DNA from: Rhyzopertha dominica
Taxonomy: Eukaryota > Arthropoda > Insecta > Coleoptera > Bostrichidae
Assembly (NCBI GenBank): GCA_025024175.1
Contig: QCXZ01000137.1
Coordinates: forward strand, 76,136,680 to 76,200,679
Direction: 5' to 3'
Length of the DNA: 64,000 nucleotides
Shown here: one piece after another, positions 22,945 to 35,590 of the stretch
Layout: each line of letters starts with the position of its first letter
Position numbering within the stretch: position 1 is the first letter of the stretch
Translations under genes and position numbers: made by a program
The notes under the pieces: model-generated
Told to the model about the DNA's origin: nothing
What the model saw: only the letters and a program-made list of their open reading frames with translations
The model's database searches: none

Positions 22945-23652
22945 ATGGGGTCGTCCCACAATTTTTTTTATTTTACATTTAAAATGTAGGTACATGAAAA
23001 TTGAAGCACAAAGACATTTTTTTGTGATTTTTTCCGGTTCTTCTTTACCGAGAAAAAAATGTGAAAGTATGGATTTTTCAATATCCGTTTCAAATACCTC
23101 GATATTCCGCCACGGACATGACGTAAAAGGTTCGCATGCTGACGAAAGCGAGAAACACCAATAATAGCCAGTGCTCTAGCGGCNTTGCAAGTAATATTTG
23201 TTTACATTTTTTTGAGCTGCGTCGCGTTGCCAATGTGAGCAAATTTTCGCGATACCGTGAGGAATGTACTCGTAAACTGGCATTGTGACATTGATACCTA
23301 GGTCAACTTAAGGCGTATTTGTGAGAATAACTTAAATCATCCTTTAGCCAGTTTATTCTATAATGAACAGTTCAATATAATAAGCGCATTCACTGGCCTT
23401 TTGCTGAAATACGAAAGCACTTTAACCATCGAACTTGCTTTAGAACTAATGTTTTTATTATTAGAAATTACACGACGTTTGAAGCTTGATAATGTTTAGT
23501 TTGTATACTTTCGTATGACAACGACATGATAAGTTTTGAAACTGCCAGGACGACCTCTGGCCGTCGTTAGGAAGAAAACGGTAAAGTACCGCTGACAACA
23601 TCGCACGTTCGTACGTGCTGCATGTGTCACATGTGTAACGAATAACCCTAAC

Positions 23653-24540
23653 CAGTGTTACCAGGTCTAGGGATTNTCCCCGAATCTCGGGATTTTTGCT
23701 ATGTGTGAGGGGAGAAGGGATTCTTGTCCTAAATTGTCTTAAATCTAGGGATTTTTTCAACATTTCAAAAAATACATTTATTATTACTGTAATCATTGCT
23801 ACTTTCTACTCTATTAAGTGTATGAGATTTATAATATAAAGTACTGTATGTCTTGGTTAATTTTTGTACAGTATAGTTGTATATTATTTGTTGTATTGCT
23901 GGATAGAACCGAAATAACTTCGCAAGCGCCATCTGTTGACAAATAAGGTAAGACGGAAAGCCGGGAGTAAGTACCCTGGACTCGTAAAATAGGGTATCTC
24001 CTAAGTATATAAGTTCCCTGATGATTTTATTAAAGCGGATTTACCTACCCGAGCATATAAATACGTATTATTTGTTCAACAATTACTACGAAAGAAAGAC
24101 GCAAAATCTAATTATGTATTTTGCACTAATTTGTTGCTTTTTCTAACTAATGTGTTGTGGAAATTACGTGAAATAATAATACTTTTTTAATCATTATTTT
24201 AATTTCAATATACAATAAACAAATATATTTGATCATACAAACGCCGCATTTGCCTTTTGGTGTATAACTGTATGTACGTAGTACATACGTATTTATAAAC
24301 TGCAAATGTAGAGCTAGAAATAATTTGCCTTGAACCGTTCTAAGTAAGTATATTTCTTACTTGTCTTTTTTTTACTTCTTCAATTTATTAGTTTATTTAC
24401 TGAAAACTCCAGCTTTTAATAAATAATGTGTAATAGAGGGTTTTTTTCCGACTTCTTTTTGTCTCAGGTTGTCTAGGGATTTCTGGGGATTTTTCACTCA
24501 AAATCTAGGGGAATTTTCTAATAGTCACCTGGCAACGCTG
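23653..24540. mobile_element. Non-autonomous hAT-type element with 8-bp target duplication
   Basis: The element starts CAGTGTTACCAGGT and ends with the complement of CAGCGTTGCCAGGT. It is flanked on both sides by ACCCTAAC (23645-23652 and 24541-24548), a perfect 8-bp duplication diagnostic of the hAT superfamily. Inside both ends is a repeated CTAGGGATTT motif, near 23668, 23742 and 24473. The 888-bp body has no transposase frame, so it depends on an enzyme in trans. Confidence 0.85.
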
Positions 24541-24676
24541 ACCCTAACAACTCTAGCCATGCGTTTTTGTTTACATAGTTTGGTCAAACTTTCGAGTTTC
24601 GTATTTGTCAGATTAAGTGGTGGAGCAAGATGTTGTCGAAGTATTTGGGTAATCTGTTGTTTTTTTAATGTCAGAA

Positions 24677-24735
24677 TGGCTTACGTTAAGGAGTGTTTTG
24701 TTCCGTGTTGTAAGAATACTACTGCTGATGAATAG
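24677..24735 (+). pseudogene. THAP zinc-finger start, truncated
   Basis: MAYVKECFVPCCKNTTADE then a stop. The ECFVPCCKNT run matches the first zinc-ligand pair (C-x2/4-C) of THAP DNA-binding domains of P-like and other transposases. The rest of the domain (Trp, second Cys pair and His) was not found downstream. Confidence 0.42.
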
Positions 24736-25098
24736 TTAGAGGTTATTCCTATGTTTACATTATAATATTGACGTTGACGGTTATACTTATACCTTCGCCC
24801 CTCTCTCTCACTCCCATTGCATTATTTGTATTTCTCTGGCTATTTATAAAACTGACAACAGTGAGCACCTAGTTACCTAGGGAGCTGTAACAGTGCGCAT
24901 GACGGAAATTAGGAACCTTTCGCGTAGTTGTTGGCGGATTTAAGAAAATGTTTGAAACAGGGTAATGTTTCTACCGCCGTTTGTTACGAGTTGAATTAAT
25001 CTGAAAGCAAAATAGATGCGTGGCGCTAGTATTCATGATGTAAGCAATAAAAGGCATAGGTTAAAACTATCAAATTTTAAAGTGCGGACGACCCTATT

Positions 25099-27984
25099 CT
25101 GTGTGATTTCCATGATACGCATTGATGTTTAAAACGTACTGGAGGGATTATGCCGAGGTATTTTTTAACTATCGCAACTATAAGATTTAATGGTAATACT
25201 TTGTTATGTTATTGGATTAAAAAATTTGTCACGTGAAAGAAGCAAAAGCAACTAAAACAAACTGCTGCATAAGAAAACAGATTTAATACCTAATTTCAAT
25301 GCTTTTCGTAGGTCATTCTTGGTTATTATTTTTAAACAGATGACCTACTCCGATAGAGGCCAACAATATCGTACAAAGAAACCCAACTTTTGACTACATG
25401 CGCAAAAATGGAAATTTATTCGCAATCTATAAAGCATTACTTGGTCACTCTTTCTTTGGTGTGATAAGAGTTGTACAAATGACTGACTGCAACCAAATGC
25501 GGAGAACGTGGCACGCAAACGGAACCGAAAATCCCCCAAAAAATAGTCATAAAAGCAGGTGGCATTGCTGCCGCGGCTTATTGTTACGCCAATCAATTAT
25601 GAGGTAATTTCGCGAGCACAATTAAGGCCTCTGACGCTAAATAAACGCTAATTTTACGCTCGCTGCGTGGGATTACACCAAAATGACAGAATGCACAGGT
25701 TTTTGCGTAATGCCGACGAAAATGTTTGAATAATCTAGGTTTATATAATGCTTGGATGAGAAGTGCTAAAGGTTAAAAGACGGCTCCATTTGCTTTTTTT
25801 CCGTGTCGATGTTATCAAGGTTAACATGCATTTCTATTTACTAGCTCGTAGAAGAGAAACCTATGTGGCAACTTCGACGAGTTCAATGAAATGTGTAATT
25901 CGCATGCAGTTGAAGCCATAGATACATATGCTTCATGTCATTAAACCGACTAACATGCACGATGTTATACAGGTTTTCTGTTACTTTAGCAGACCCTTTG
26001 TTTTACAGTAGTAACTTTATATAAGTACAAGAGTTTTTAGACAAGGAAGCGTTTATAAAATAATGTTTAATAACAAAGAATATCAAAAATTTTATTAAAT
26101 ATAAAAATTAGGAAACCTACTTTTTTCTGGTATACGTCTGCTATCATTTTTCATAATACTTTTAAAAAGCATCAAAGTAAGTCAACTGTTTTTTGACAGT
26201 TTCCTTTTTCATGCATTTCTACATAACATCTAACTGAGTAACATATTATTTGTTTATATTATACCATTTTAATTAATTAATTGATTCTATACCTAACTCA
26301 TATCGTGGTAACCATATTCTAACAAAAAAAAATAAACAACACTAGGTACTAGGTAGGTACTATTAGGTTATTAAGCAACAATGCTTTAAATGAAATGACC
26401 TAATCGTTTATAACATAATTAGAACGGATGACACAAACAAATGCCTATGTTTTCCACGAGACCTTGCATTCGAAAGTGTCGCAGTTAGAAAAGCAGGAAG
26501 TATGTCCTTACTTTGCAGGACGACATAGAAATTTTAAACATCGCATAGAGGTTGCTCGTTACCAACTCAATGCAGAGAAACAAACACAAACCAACGGTAA
26601 AATTTAATCTACCTCAACAGAATTCATCAGTTTCTGTTACCTAGCCATTCTACGCATTACCTGTGTTATAACAGATAATAAACGGTGATATTTATTATTT
26701 TGTTTGCTTTTGCTTTTAATTAGAGTGTCGGGACGTACCCATCGTGATTATATCTGGATGTAGGCATGCAAGTGACGTCTTTCTGAGCAAATTGTGATCT
26801 TGCATGCAATGCAAGTATGAACATTCGATATGACAAATAGCCTTGCGTTATTGGTAGAACTTCGAACGAGTTGAGCTTAACTAGGAAAATTACGGCATCG
26901 CCGCAACTTAATGGTCAATGTAGCATTTGTTGATATGGTTATGGTCAAAGTGCACGATTGTTTAGTGATTTTATATGGAAGGCTGTAGGAGCAGCTTTTT
27001 ACAGAAAATAAGTAGTTCAAGAAATAAAATAATAACAATTTTTTTAGTATTAGGAAAATTATAAATATAACAGCAAGTACACTACCCTGAAAAAGTTAAA
27101 TATTTTTTGTGTTTGTAACAATATATGATATTTGCACAAATATTTCCAAGTTGCAATTTAAATTGTCTCTAATTTGGTTACGTTAATGTTAAATTACTTG
27201 AGTCGATACACTATGAATTGTAATTATTTACCTTCTACGGTTGAATATACTAGTACAGTCTAATCCAGTAACGACCTAATTAAATGCACACTATCTTCAT
27301 CTAAAAAAATTACATTGAAACTTACAGAGACGATAGGTCGGATCACATACAAACTAAATTACAACTTGTTCACTGCCTACCTAAATTCACACATTCTCTC
27401 GCTTGACAACATTAAATAATAATGTGCTCATAAAATTTATACTATTGTGTTTATAAATTGCATAAATTCTTCCAAGATAAGAAATACTAAGTGACAGGAT
27501 CCTGGTGAGGAAAGAACAAGGTAAATAATTATTGTTTGCTGTAATCTAGTGGAAACAGTTATTTACTAAAAACTTTATTTGTAAAACAAATGATACTTGT
27601 TGTCTATTGTTGTATACTAGAGCTTAAGAGTAATGGAACGTTCAGAAAATAAATTATATGAATGTTTTTCTATTAATTTCGTGTTTAGTTTTGTGTCATT
27701 ATAAACGATTACAATTTGGTTTAAGTTGAACAAGAAAAAGTAACAAAAAGTTAATATTGGCCATTATATCTTGTTAAAAATCTCATTGTATTCTCCAAAA
27801 ATAAACAAGTGACGTTTATAATTAAGTAGCGCATTGTTCATTTAGTAGTTCCGTATTTGAACTGAATTTATCATGATACCCTGAATTAACTCCTCTCACT
27901 ATACCTATTTAATAAAAATAACTTTGGATAGAACAGTTCATGCACAAAACTGCATAGTTCCAGAGCTATATTTCAGTAACATAA
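25099..27984. other. Gap without a recognised gene
   Basis: No exon, RNA gene or repeat was recognised. The segment 25480-25700 is richer in G+C than its surroundings and open on both strands (25345-25607), but it carries no family motif. It may be conserved noncoding DNA. Confidence 0.35.
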
Positions 27985-29264
27985 ATGGGCGTACCCAGCT
28001 TTTGGTCCAGGGGGGAGGGGGCAAAGCAGGAACGTCCTGTAGAGTACAATTCAACATAAATAGAAATAATAAATGTTTATAAGATATAGGTACTTAAGTA
28101 ATTAATGAAGTATTTGTTCCATGAATAATCTTCGTGGATTTTCTGCAAGGTGACTTAAAACATCTTCTGTGATATAGAGACCCAAATTATTTATATGTTT
28201 TCTATGTAAACTGATCATACAAAGCCCCTTTATTACTAATTCCGTTATTGATGAACTCCACATAATGTATAATGATATCATACAAGTACCAAAGGAACAT
28301 AAATTTCACCTCAAAACACATATCAAAGACTAATGCATTAACCGATGCACTTTTAGTACAGTTTCAACTTCTCACACTAGAAGCTTTAAAAATCTAAGCC
28401 GAGAGTTCATATGTATAGGTGCTAAAGATACAATTGTAGGTAGTAATTTTTTTCCCCAGGGAAAGAGACTCGATTGATAACTAACATTATTAAAACTCAG
28501 AATGACAAATGCCTCAGCATTATGCGTCAAGCCAACCTTCTTAGATCGACAGTGCATTGCTCTAAAAAATTAACCGACTACTTAATATTTTAACCAAATT
28601 AAGCTTCATTTGAATAAATTGAAATATATTTAATTGCATATTTAACAACACACCGGGTTTTAATTCGTGCTTATAATGCTTTTACTGGATTCCTAAAACT
28701 TATAATTAAATAAATTGACTTTTATAGCCGTGAGTTCGGATGGATTTTTAGTTTATTTTTCGTTTTTTTTGTATTAATTGTTAAAATGTAATGTGAATTG
28801 CTAAATTTGGTACAAAAGTTGGAGTTATCACCGAATACATGACAGATTCTGATGGGACTGCACATAATAGTAGTTAGTTGAACAATCTTTATAGGAAAAA
28901 GTAGAAGAGCTGAATTAAGCAGAAATCGTATTATGACTCATCTTTACCAAGACAGTCTTTTAAAGCTATATCCGCCCTAAGACAATGATTCGTAACAACA
29001 ATAATGTTACAGCTTCAAAACGCATAGGGCATCGATTAAGTTTGGAAACCATTTGACAGCGACTTATTAGAGAAGGTCATTTGCAAGGGTCAAATATGAG
29101 TTCTGGATGAAAATTGTGAAATACACTTGCCTATAAATTTTAGTGTATTTACAATTTTGTAAATAAGACAATTTTAGGAGTACACACATAATTAACCAGC
29201 TAAATGTATGGGAAATTGGAAGTGGCTAAAGTTGGCAATCCAGGTCCCCCTTCGGTACGCCCAT
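27985..29264. mobile_element. Possible element bounded by ATGGGCGTACC inverted ends
   Basis: ATGGGCGTACC at 27985-27995 is exactly repeated in inverted orientation at 29254-29264. Each is followed inwards by a G-run (GGTCCAGGGGGG, and GGGGGACCTGG). Inside, 28975-29105 reads, with one stop, RNNNNVTASKRIGHRLSLET and RLIREGHLQGS. This resembles the second helix-turn-helix of Tc1 transposases. The two ends might instead belong to separate insertions of one family. Confidence 0.33.
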
Positions 29265-30684
29265 GGTACCATCCAATAAAATATAATTTCTTGATCTTAC
29301 AGGAAATTATCTGTTTTTTTTTAATTTTTCAATTCCGAATGATTTGAACCTTTTACACCTTGCATCCGCATAACCAATAAACGTAGTACCGATATCGACG
29401 GAGTATGATTACAATGTAATTGACGTCAACGAATTCTAGGAACATTTGTTGCCATTCATAGACAATTAACAACGATATATTCTTTATGTACCAATACGGG
29501 TCATACTTACATTTATTTGATTTGCATCGTGACAAAGCAACTGACAGCTGTGAGTGAAACAGTTGTAAATAGTGGCTAATTTGATTTGAAGGAGATAAAT
29601 ACAGAAGTTTCCCAATGTTCATTTACACAAAGGATATTCTTCATTCAAAAAAGCACTGCGATAGAGATTTTAAGATCTTAAAAGAATTTCTATTTACGGT
29701 GTATGTTTGCGTAGTTTGTGGCGTTTTAATTTTCTGATACATGTTGCATTAGTTATACAACAACTAAGAAGACTTAAACTGACGTTTTACAAAAATGCTA
29801 GAACAATGCGATAGTTGGACTTGTCAGACCGGGAAAATTTTGTGCTTATCAAGTAATTGCTCATACCAGGTCACGACAGGACTACAAAGAAAATGTGTGA
29901 TATCCACTATCAACCGCTTCAAAGGAATATTACTATAACATTATGTATTCTGCGTGGGTCTACAATTAGTAAGAAATAGGGCAATAAAACCTACCGACTG
30001 TTTAATATCGCTTTACGGGTCCCATTCATCCCCTAACTCCCGGAAAACCCATCCTATTCCATTAGTCGGACAAATAAAATTGATTGGAAGAAATTACTGA
30101 TATCCTGCAGCAAAGGGTTTTCAGTTATTGGTAGACGGGGCACTCTCACGTATATGCGTTATATTGTCGACCTCTTCTTGAAATGGAAGCATAAAGCCAG
30201 ACAGTAAAATAAATCTGCTGTGTTTCTGTATCGATTCCGAAGTGACCGACTAAAGCATATCGGGTTATTGAGTAGGAGTGTGGGAGGTGTTTCTGTTTCC
30301 ATATTTTAAGCGCTTAGTTCTTTGATCGCGACATGGAAATTACGCCAGCTTACTACACCCCGGTGAGAGTCAAACGATTTTCTATCGGTCCGATTAATTT
30401 CAACCTACATATGTAGGTAAATTGTTTTCATCTTAATGACGTTAACAAAACACTTTTCCGAATCGGTACTACGATAAGAATAAACAGCGTGGGGATATCG
30501 AAAACCGTAAAAGTTATATAGACTGTTAAATGAGAAAAAATATGCGCTTTGGAAGGGTCAACAATATGCTGTTATTATGCTTACTTCCGGAGATAATCGA
30601 AAAAAATCGACTTTATTCCTTCAGAAGTTATTTAGAGTTATACCTAAAAAATAAAAGGCACGACCTCATTGCCACCTTTTCTAC
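29265..30684. other. Gap without a recognised gene
   Basis: Nothing with recognisable motifs. The frames at 29353-29622 (minus) and 30530-30778 (plus) are unassigned, and the second runs into the inverted repeat of the next transposon. Confidence 0.4.
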
Positions 30685-30686
30685 TA

Positions 30687-32096
30687 TACAGGATGTTTCA
30701 CGAATGATAATGACCCTGACGAAATTAAAAATGCAACCCAAAATACATTCTCCTAGCCAATGTGGTTATTTTACATAATGGAATTATTTTAAAAATAAAT
30801 TGGGAATCCATGACGGCTATGCGCTATGATTCCTGTCACTGTATTTATTAAAAGTCAAAATGTATTCAAATGATGAAAAAACAGATATGATTTTGATTTA
30901 TGGTGAATGCAAGGTAAATGCTTCCGCTGCTGCCCGTTTATACAGACAACGTTTTCCAAATAGAAGAGCTCCTGCCGATACAATTTTCAAGAGACTTAAA
31001 TTAACTTTAAGGACAAACTGGCCACCACCGAAAATGTCAAGAGAAAGAACAGCAACAGGCCCTGACAATGAAATTAGAGTATTGGAAATGATTGACGAAA
31101 ATTCTCATATTAGTCAAAGGGTGGTCTCAAGAGCAACTGGTATTAGTCTGTCTTCAGTACACCGAATAATTAAAGGCAATCAATTTCATCCGTATCACTT
31201 GCAGTTGGTTCAGGCCTTAAAGGAGACAGATTATCCTAAAAGACTGGCTTTTTGTAACACCAAAATTTGAATGTGAGATTTTATGACAACATTTGTTTCT
31301 CAGATGAAGCAAAATTTTCTAACAATGGTGGTGTTAACAAACATAACACGCATTATTATGCGCAAGAAAATTACGCTGGATTCGAGAAGGACATTTTCAA
31401 ACTATCTACTCGACGAATGTCTGGTGCGGAATATCAGGGAATCAAATTGTTGGGCCTTATTTCTTTCGCGATATTTTAAACGGCAATACTTATCTAAATT
31501 TTTTAAGAAACATTTTACCGGTTCTTCTCCAAAATGTAAATTTACAAGTAAGACAAGATCTATGGTTCCAACAAGATGGGGCACCTGCGCATTATCATAG
31601 AATAGTGCGAAATCATCTTGATTTGGTTTTGCCTAACCGATGGATACGAAGAGGTTCAATTAATCCTTGGCCACCGAGAAGCCCGGACCTTGCTCCNTTG
31701 GATTTTTTTGCTGTAGGGAGTGGTCATAGAGCAAGTATACCAAACACCAATTGAAAGTGTAGAACATTTAGAAAATAAAACACGTGATGCATGTAGATCC
31801 ATCACTCCAGAAATGTCAATGCATGTGAAAAGATCGTTTTGGGCAGGAATTCAAGTTTGTGAAAACAGCGGAGGGCGACATTTTGAGCATTTATTACATT
31901 AATGTTATTGAATAAACATTTTTCAAAAATAAAATTTGTTTTATAATACCGAATTTACTTAAAGCAAACGATTGAAGCTCTCTACGTTTTATATTTTTTA
32001 AGACGATGAACAATTATCAATGTTACCTCTGCAAACGTATTTTGGGTTGCATTTTTAATTTCGTTAGGGTCATTATCATTCGTGAAACATCATGTA
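30687..32096 (+). mobile_element. Mariner-like transposon of the DD41D type, 60-bp TIRs, TA duplication
   Basis: The left end TACAGGATGTTTCACGAATG and the complement of the right end TACATGATGTTTCACGAATG stay matched for about 60 bp with two mismatches. Both are flanked by TA (30685-30686 and 32097-32098). The 1410-bp body contains one transposase frame in the plus orientation, interrupted by frameshifts. The near-identity of the repeats suggests a younger insertion than its neighbours. Confidence 0.93.
30860..31902 (+). pseudogene. DD41D mariner-like transposase relic with DUF4817-type N-terminus
   Basis: The N-terminus MYSNDEKTDMILIYGECKVN and ARLYRQRFPNRRAP is the helix-turn-helix often called DUF4817 in insects. 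A second helix-turn-helix follows (TGISLSSVHRIIK). After a stop and shift at about 31268 comes CFSDEAKFSNNGG (first Asp), then IVGPYFF. Next are WFQQDGAPAHYHRIV (second Asp, about 31574) and RSPDLAPLDFF (third Asp). Exactly 41 residues separate the second and third Asp. The C-terminus is YQTPIESVEHLENKTRDACR to GGRHFEHLLH. There are at least three frame breaks, and an N base at 31697. The catalytic residues are all present, so it looks recently inactivated. Confidence 0.9.
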
Positions 32097-32334
32097 TAAG
32101 ACATGTTTACAAATTTTCACTAGGTATAACCATCATTAACTTTAGTTTTTTATATGAGCCCCAAAAATACCCTGCATTAAATAGCATTACTCATTGCGAG
32201 TTTATAGGAAAAACATTTTTCGTAATTTTAAACCCTTCTTTTTAAATAGTAAATTGTACCAATACATAAATAAGGAGACAGAAAAGAATGTGGGAACTAT
32301 AAATGAATTACTTTGTTAAGTGTAGTTGCAAATG

Positions 32335-33026
32335 TTATGGACTTAGAGAAAGCATTTTATAACATCCCTAGAAAAGTGGTGTGGAAAAGTATGAAGAAAA
32401 AAACAAAAAATTTAAGGCTCAGAAAAAGCACAGAGACAGTAACACAAAAAATTACGTCAGAACAAGTAATATAGAATCATGGTAATGGACGATATATTGT
32501 GGGAACTACACAATAAGGCCAACGAATTTAAATCAGGGTATAGAAAATTAAAGGTGGTAAAGCTAGCAAAATGCGCATTTGCAGATGACCTGATGATCTG
32601 TGCAGAAAACGAAGAAGTTACATCAGAATGTGGGAGAAAGAACTAATAAAACGTAAAATGTTAATAAATACGAGCAATACTAAAACAATAGTCATAGGAT
32701 AGGAGGACAAAGGGATAGACAGTTAAAAGTTTTAAGTACCTAGGAGTTACAATACAAAACAATGGAAGTATGGATGAAGAAATAAATGAAAGAATCACTA
32801 GAGCAATAAAGGTACACCACTAACTAAATATGACGTTAATAGGTAAAAAGGAAATAAGTGAGAAGATAAAAATGACGGTATACAAGACCAATATTGACAT
32901 ATGGTAGTGAAAATTTAAGTAGACTGCAAGCAACAGATATGAAATACTTAAGACATGTTAAAGGGGTGGCTAGAATGGACATAATAAGAAACGACAGAAT
33001 CAGAGAAGAACTGGAAATACAGTCGA
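32335..33026 (+). pseudogene. RTE-type non-LTR reverse transcriptase relic
   Basis: The fragments run VMDLEKAFYNIPRKVVWKSM (motif A, DLEKAF), then AFADDLMICAENEE (motif C with FADD), then FKYLGVTIQNNGSMDEEINE. EKIKMTVYKTILTYGSENL and MKYLRHVKGVARMDIIRND close it. The motif order and wording match the RTE/endonuclease-reverse-transcriptase proteins of insects. A large part between motifs A and C is deleted, and several frame breaks are present. No endonuclease part is visible upstream. Confidence 0.8.
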
Positions 33027-33960
33027 TGAAACAAACTACACACCTCAACATAAGATCAAGGAGTAACTTCGTCTTGCTTTTATTTTTAATCGCCTTTTTT
33101 TTCGTCGCGATGATTCCAACTGCGTTAAAATTATTCGAAACTTTCTTTCCTCTAAAGAACACAAGAAACCATATTGGGCCGTATCGTTGAATTCGTAATG
33201 AAAAATGTTATTTAATACAAAGTCTGCATTTTTGTAGGCCACACAAAAATAAAAAGTAAATGGACAATAAATTGAAGTTGCTTTCCTTATAATGATTAGA
33301 TAATTTTAGACAACTTTTGTCACTACGTTGTAATTGTCAATAAATAAGTGCTAGGGAAGGTGGTAGATATTAATAAAGAAATTTCGCTTATATCTTTCAA
33401 TTCCAATATTATATTGTAGCCAAGAAGCATACCACAAAATAAAGTACACAGACACTATGCAGTCAAGTGAAATGAGCAAGCCTAGCAAACCAGGAGACAG
33501 ATGAGGTTTCAGCATGATGACTGCCTGGCACAATGTCGATACCACAACGTAATAAACGCTGTATGCGTTTTATCATGACGAGTTGTTAAGTCCAGACAGA
33601 CATAATACAAACAGTATGACAATACTGTTAGTAAACAGATAATCAAGTGGGACATTTGCACGAACTACGTTTCCTGCCTGTACTGCAACAGCTCGCCGGT
33701 TGTTTTGTTGAACATTGAAATTATTTAGCCGTACTCTGCACGCAAATTAACATGTTATCGCACTGCATTAAGATGCTAACGGTGTTTACACCTTCCGCTG
33801 GAGAGAAACGATTAAAGCTTGGAGGAATCGTGATTGCTATCTATCCCATGTTGGATTAGGTATATGAACTGGCCCAAGCGTAAAGTAAAATATGAGACTG
33901 TACTTTAGACAAATATTTTATTTTAAAGAAACAAACTGTCAGACCTTAAATTTTCGTGGA
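33027..33960. other. Gap without a recognised gene
   Basis: The first 200 bases may be the AT-rich tail of the RTE relic. No motif was recognised in the overlapping frames at 32836-33545. Confidence 0.35.
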
Positions 33961-33961
33961 A

Positions 33962-34704
33962 ATGGATTGTAGGAAAGCACTTTCTGAAGAACTCTGAAAA
34001 TCCATAATTTGTGCCCATAAGGATGGTTTTTCAGGGTCTAACATCACCAAAAATTTGAAAATTTCTCGGTGTAAAGTATGAAATATTATTAGGCTTATTA
34101 GGTAACGTAAAAACTAAAGTGAAATCCAGTAGAATTTAAAAAATAACAAAGCGGGATGAACTTGATCTTCTAAAGTCAGAAAAACAGAAGAGAACCAGAC
34201 GCTTATGGACAAATGAAAGAAAAAATAATCTATAATCTGGAGCGATGAATCCAGATTTGAAGAATATCACATCCATCTTGGTTTGGGGGTGTATGTCCGC
34301 ACAAGGGGTAGGGCCCTTCGAGTGATAGATGGAACTGTAAGTGCCCAAAAAAAACCACAATTTTGGAAGAAGAATTATTGCCATCCATTGAAAAGTTGCA
34401 GTTGCCACGAGGCAAGTATGCTGTTTTCAAAAGGACGCCGCCTCCTGTAACACAACAAAAACTGTTACATGGTTTCAGGAAAATCACATTCCCGTGATAA
34501 AATGGCCATCAATCAGTCCATATTCGTCTCCGATTGAGACACTCTGGCATGAAATGAAAACAAAACTGCTAACTACCCCAGTTCACACAGCTAATGAGTT
34601 AGAAATTAAACATTAAAGAAATTTGGAATAGTTTTACACCAGAATACTGCAGTACCTTATTACAAACCATGCCACGATGAATTAAGGCAGTTTTAAAGCG
34701 AAAG
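33962..34704 (+). pseudogene. Tc1-type transposase relic
   Basis: MDCRKALSEEL and a helix-turn-helix stretch (GFSGSNITKNLKISR) lead to IWSDESRFE (first Asp, about 34240). VWGCMSAQGVGPF and VIDGTVSAQ follow. A degenerate second-Asp strand has TTKTVTWFQENHIPVI after it, and SPYSSPIETLWHEMKTKLL carries the Glu (about 34540). The order and spacing suit the DD34E Tc1 family. It is broken by many stops and shifts. Terminal inverted repeats were not identified. Confidence 0.75.
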
Positions 34705-35549
34705 GCACCCATTAGTAAATTCTAGAAACTTCGAGGGCTAATTCCAATGCGCTAATCTTAGTTTCCTTTTTGTTCGTGCGTTTTTAAATTATGTATTTTT
34801 GTTATTTAGTGTTGTTGTTAATATTGCCAAATGTCCAATACAATTAATCTCAGTTCGCTTCATTAAAAAAAATGTGTCTAAAATACGATTTTGTATTTTG
34901 TATTCATGTACGACTGGGCTACTAAAATTAGTTCAATGCAAATATGACGCATCGTTGAAAAAGTGCTTTTTAACTGTAACGTTATTGCTGTTGCTGGCTA
35001 TATAAAAACGCGCTACTGTTCTAATATAATTATCAAACAATTACGGCTTGATAAAACGAAAAACAAGCCAAATAATGAAGTAGCTATCAACATAATGTAA
35101 TAAATTTAACCATATTAAATTATGAACGATAATTACTGACAACTAACAGAGATCCGGCGCTTTAGCTTTTAATCACGTCAACAAAAGCAGACGCATATTT
35201 TGAGGTTATCATAGTTTTACAAAACGATGATGAAGTACGGTATAACCGTTATCAAGCATAAGCTTATCTTTTAACATCAGTCATTTGATACAACTAATAT
35301 TACCCCGTTATCAGTACAGAAAAAAACTAAAATATTCGTGACCAAAGTCAAAGGTGGTAGATAAAATCTGCTGTTAAATTTAAACGAGCAAAACAACTTC
35401 TTGTGTACGTGAAATACAGCACATTCCATCAAAACGTTATTATGTATATTTCTCCAAATAAAATAAGGTTATATTACACTTGTAAGTGGCCACAGTTAGA
35501 TTGGAATTTTAGTCTTTTTTGGTTAGACTGCGTTTGATTTTGGAATAAT
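34705..35549. other. Gap without a recognised gene
   Basis: AT-rich sequence with no motif-bearing frame. Confidence 0.35.
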
Positions 35550-35590
35550 GTCGACGTTTCGTCCGCACTTGTAAGGGGCATCGTCAAGAC
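35550..35590 (-). ncRNA. Hammerhead-like core of a retroelement end, degenerate
   Basis: Read on the minus strand: TTGACGA, a C-rich and G-rich pair of segments that fold poorly, then CGAAAC followed by GTC. This is the layout of a hammerhead ribozyme core (CUGANGA, stem II, GAAA, cleavage triplet) in the minimal form known from Penelope-like element ends. C3 is replaced by T. The host element was not identified, since no reverse transcriptase lies beside it. Confidence 0.3.

Larger units (their letters stand above)
22945..25098 (+). mobile_element. Possible THAP-bearing DNA transposon, disrupted by a hAT insertion
   Basis: The left AATGGGGTCGTCCCAC (22945-22960) is matched by the complement of the right end, AATAGGGTCGTCCGCAC (25082-25098). 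This is a short inverted repeat 2.15 kb apart, with T-rich sequence just inside both ends. Between them lie a THAP-like start (24677) and a complete non-autonomous hAT element (23653-24540). The short repeat and the absence of a clear target duplication make the element limits tentative. An N base lies at 23184. Confidence 0.35.

Noticed and set aside
5235..23276. TGTACTCGTAAA shared by 5235, 10119 and 23265
   Set aside because: Only the first lies in a terminal repeat. The other two lack further similarity, so chance in AT-rich DNA is adequate.
23461..23796. 111-codon minus-strand frame
   Set aside because: It crosses the border of the hAT element, contains an N, and has no domain.
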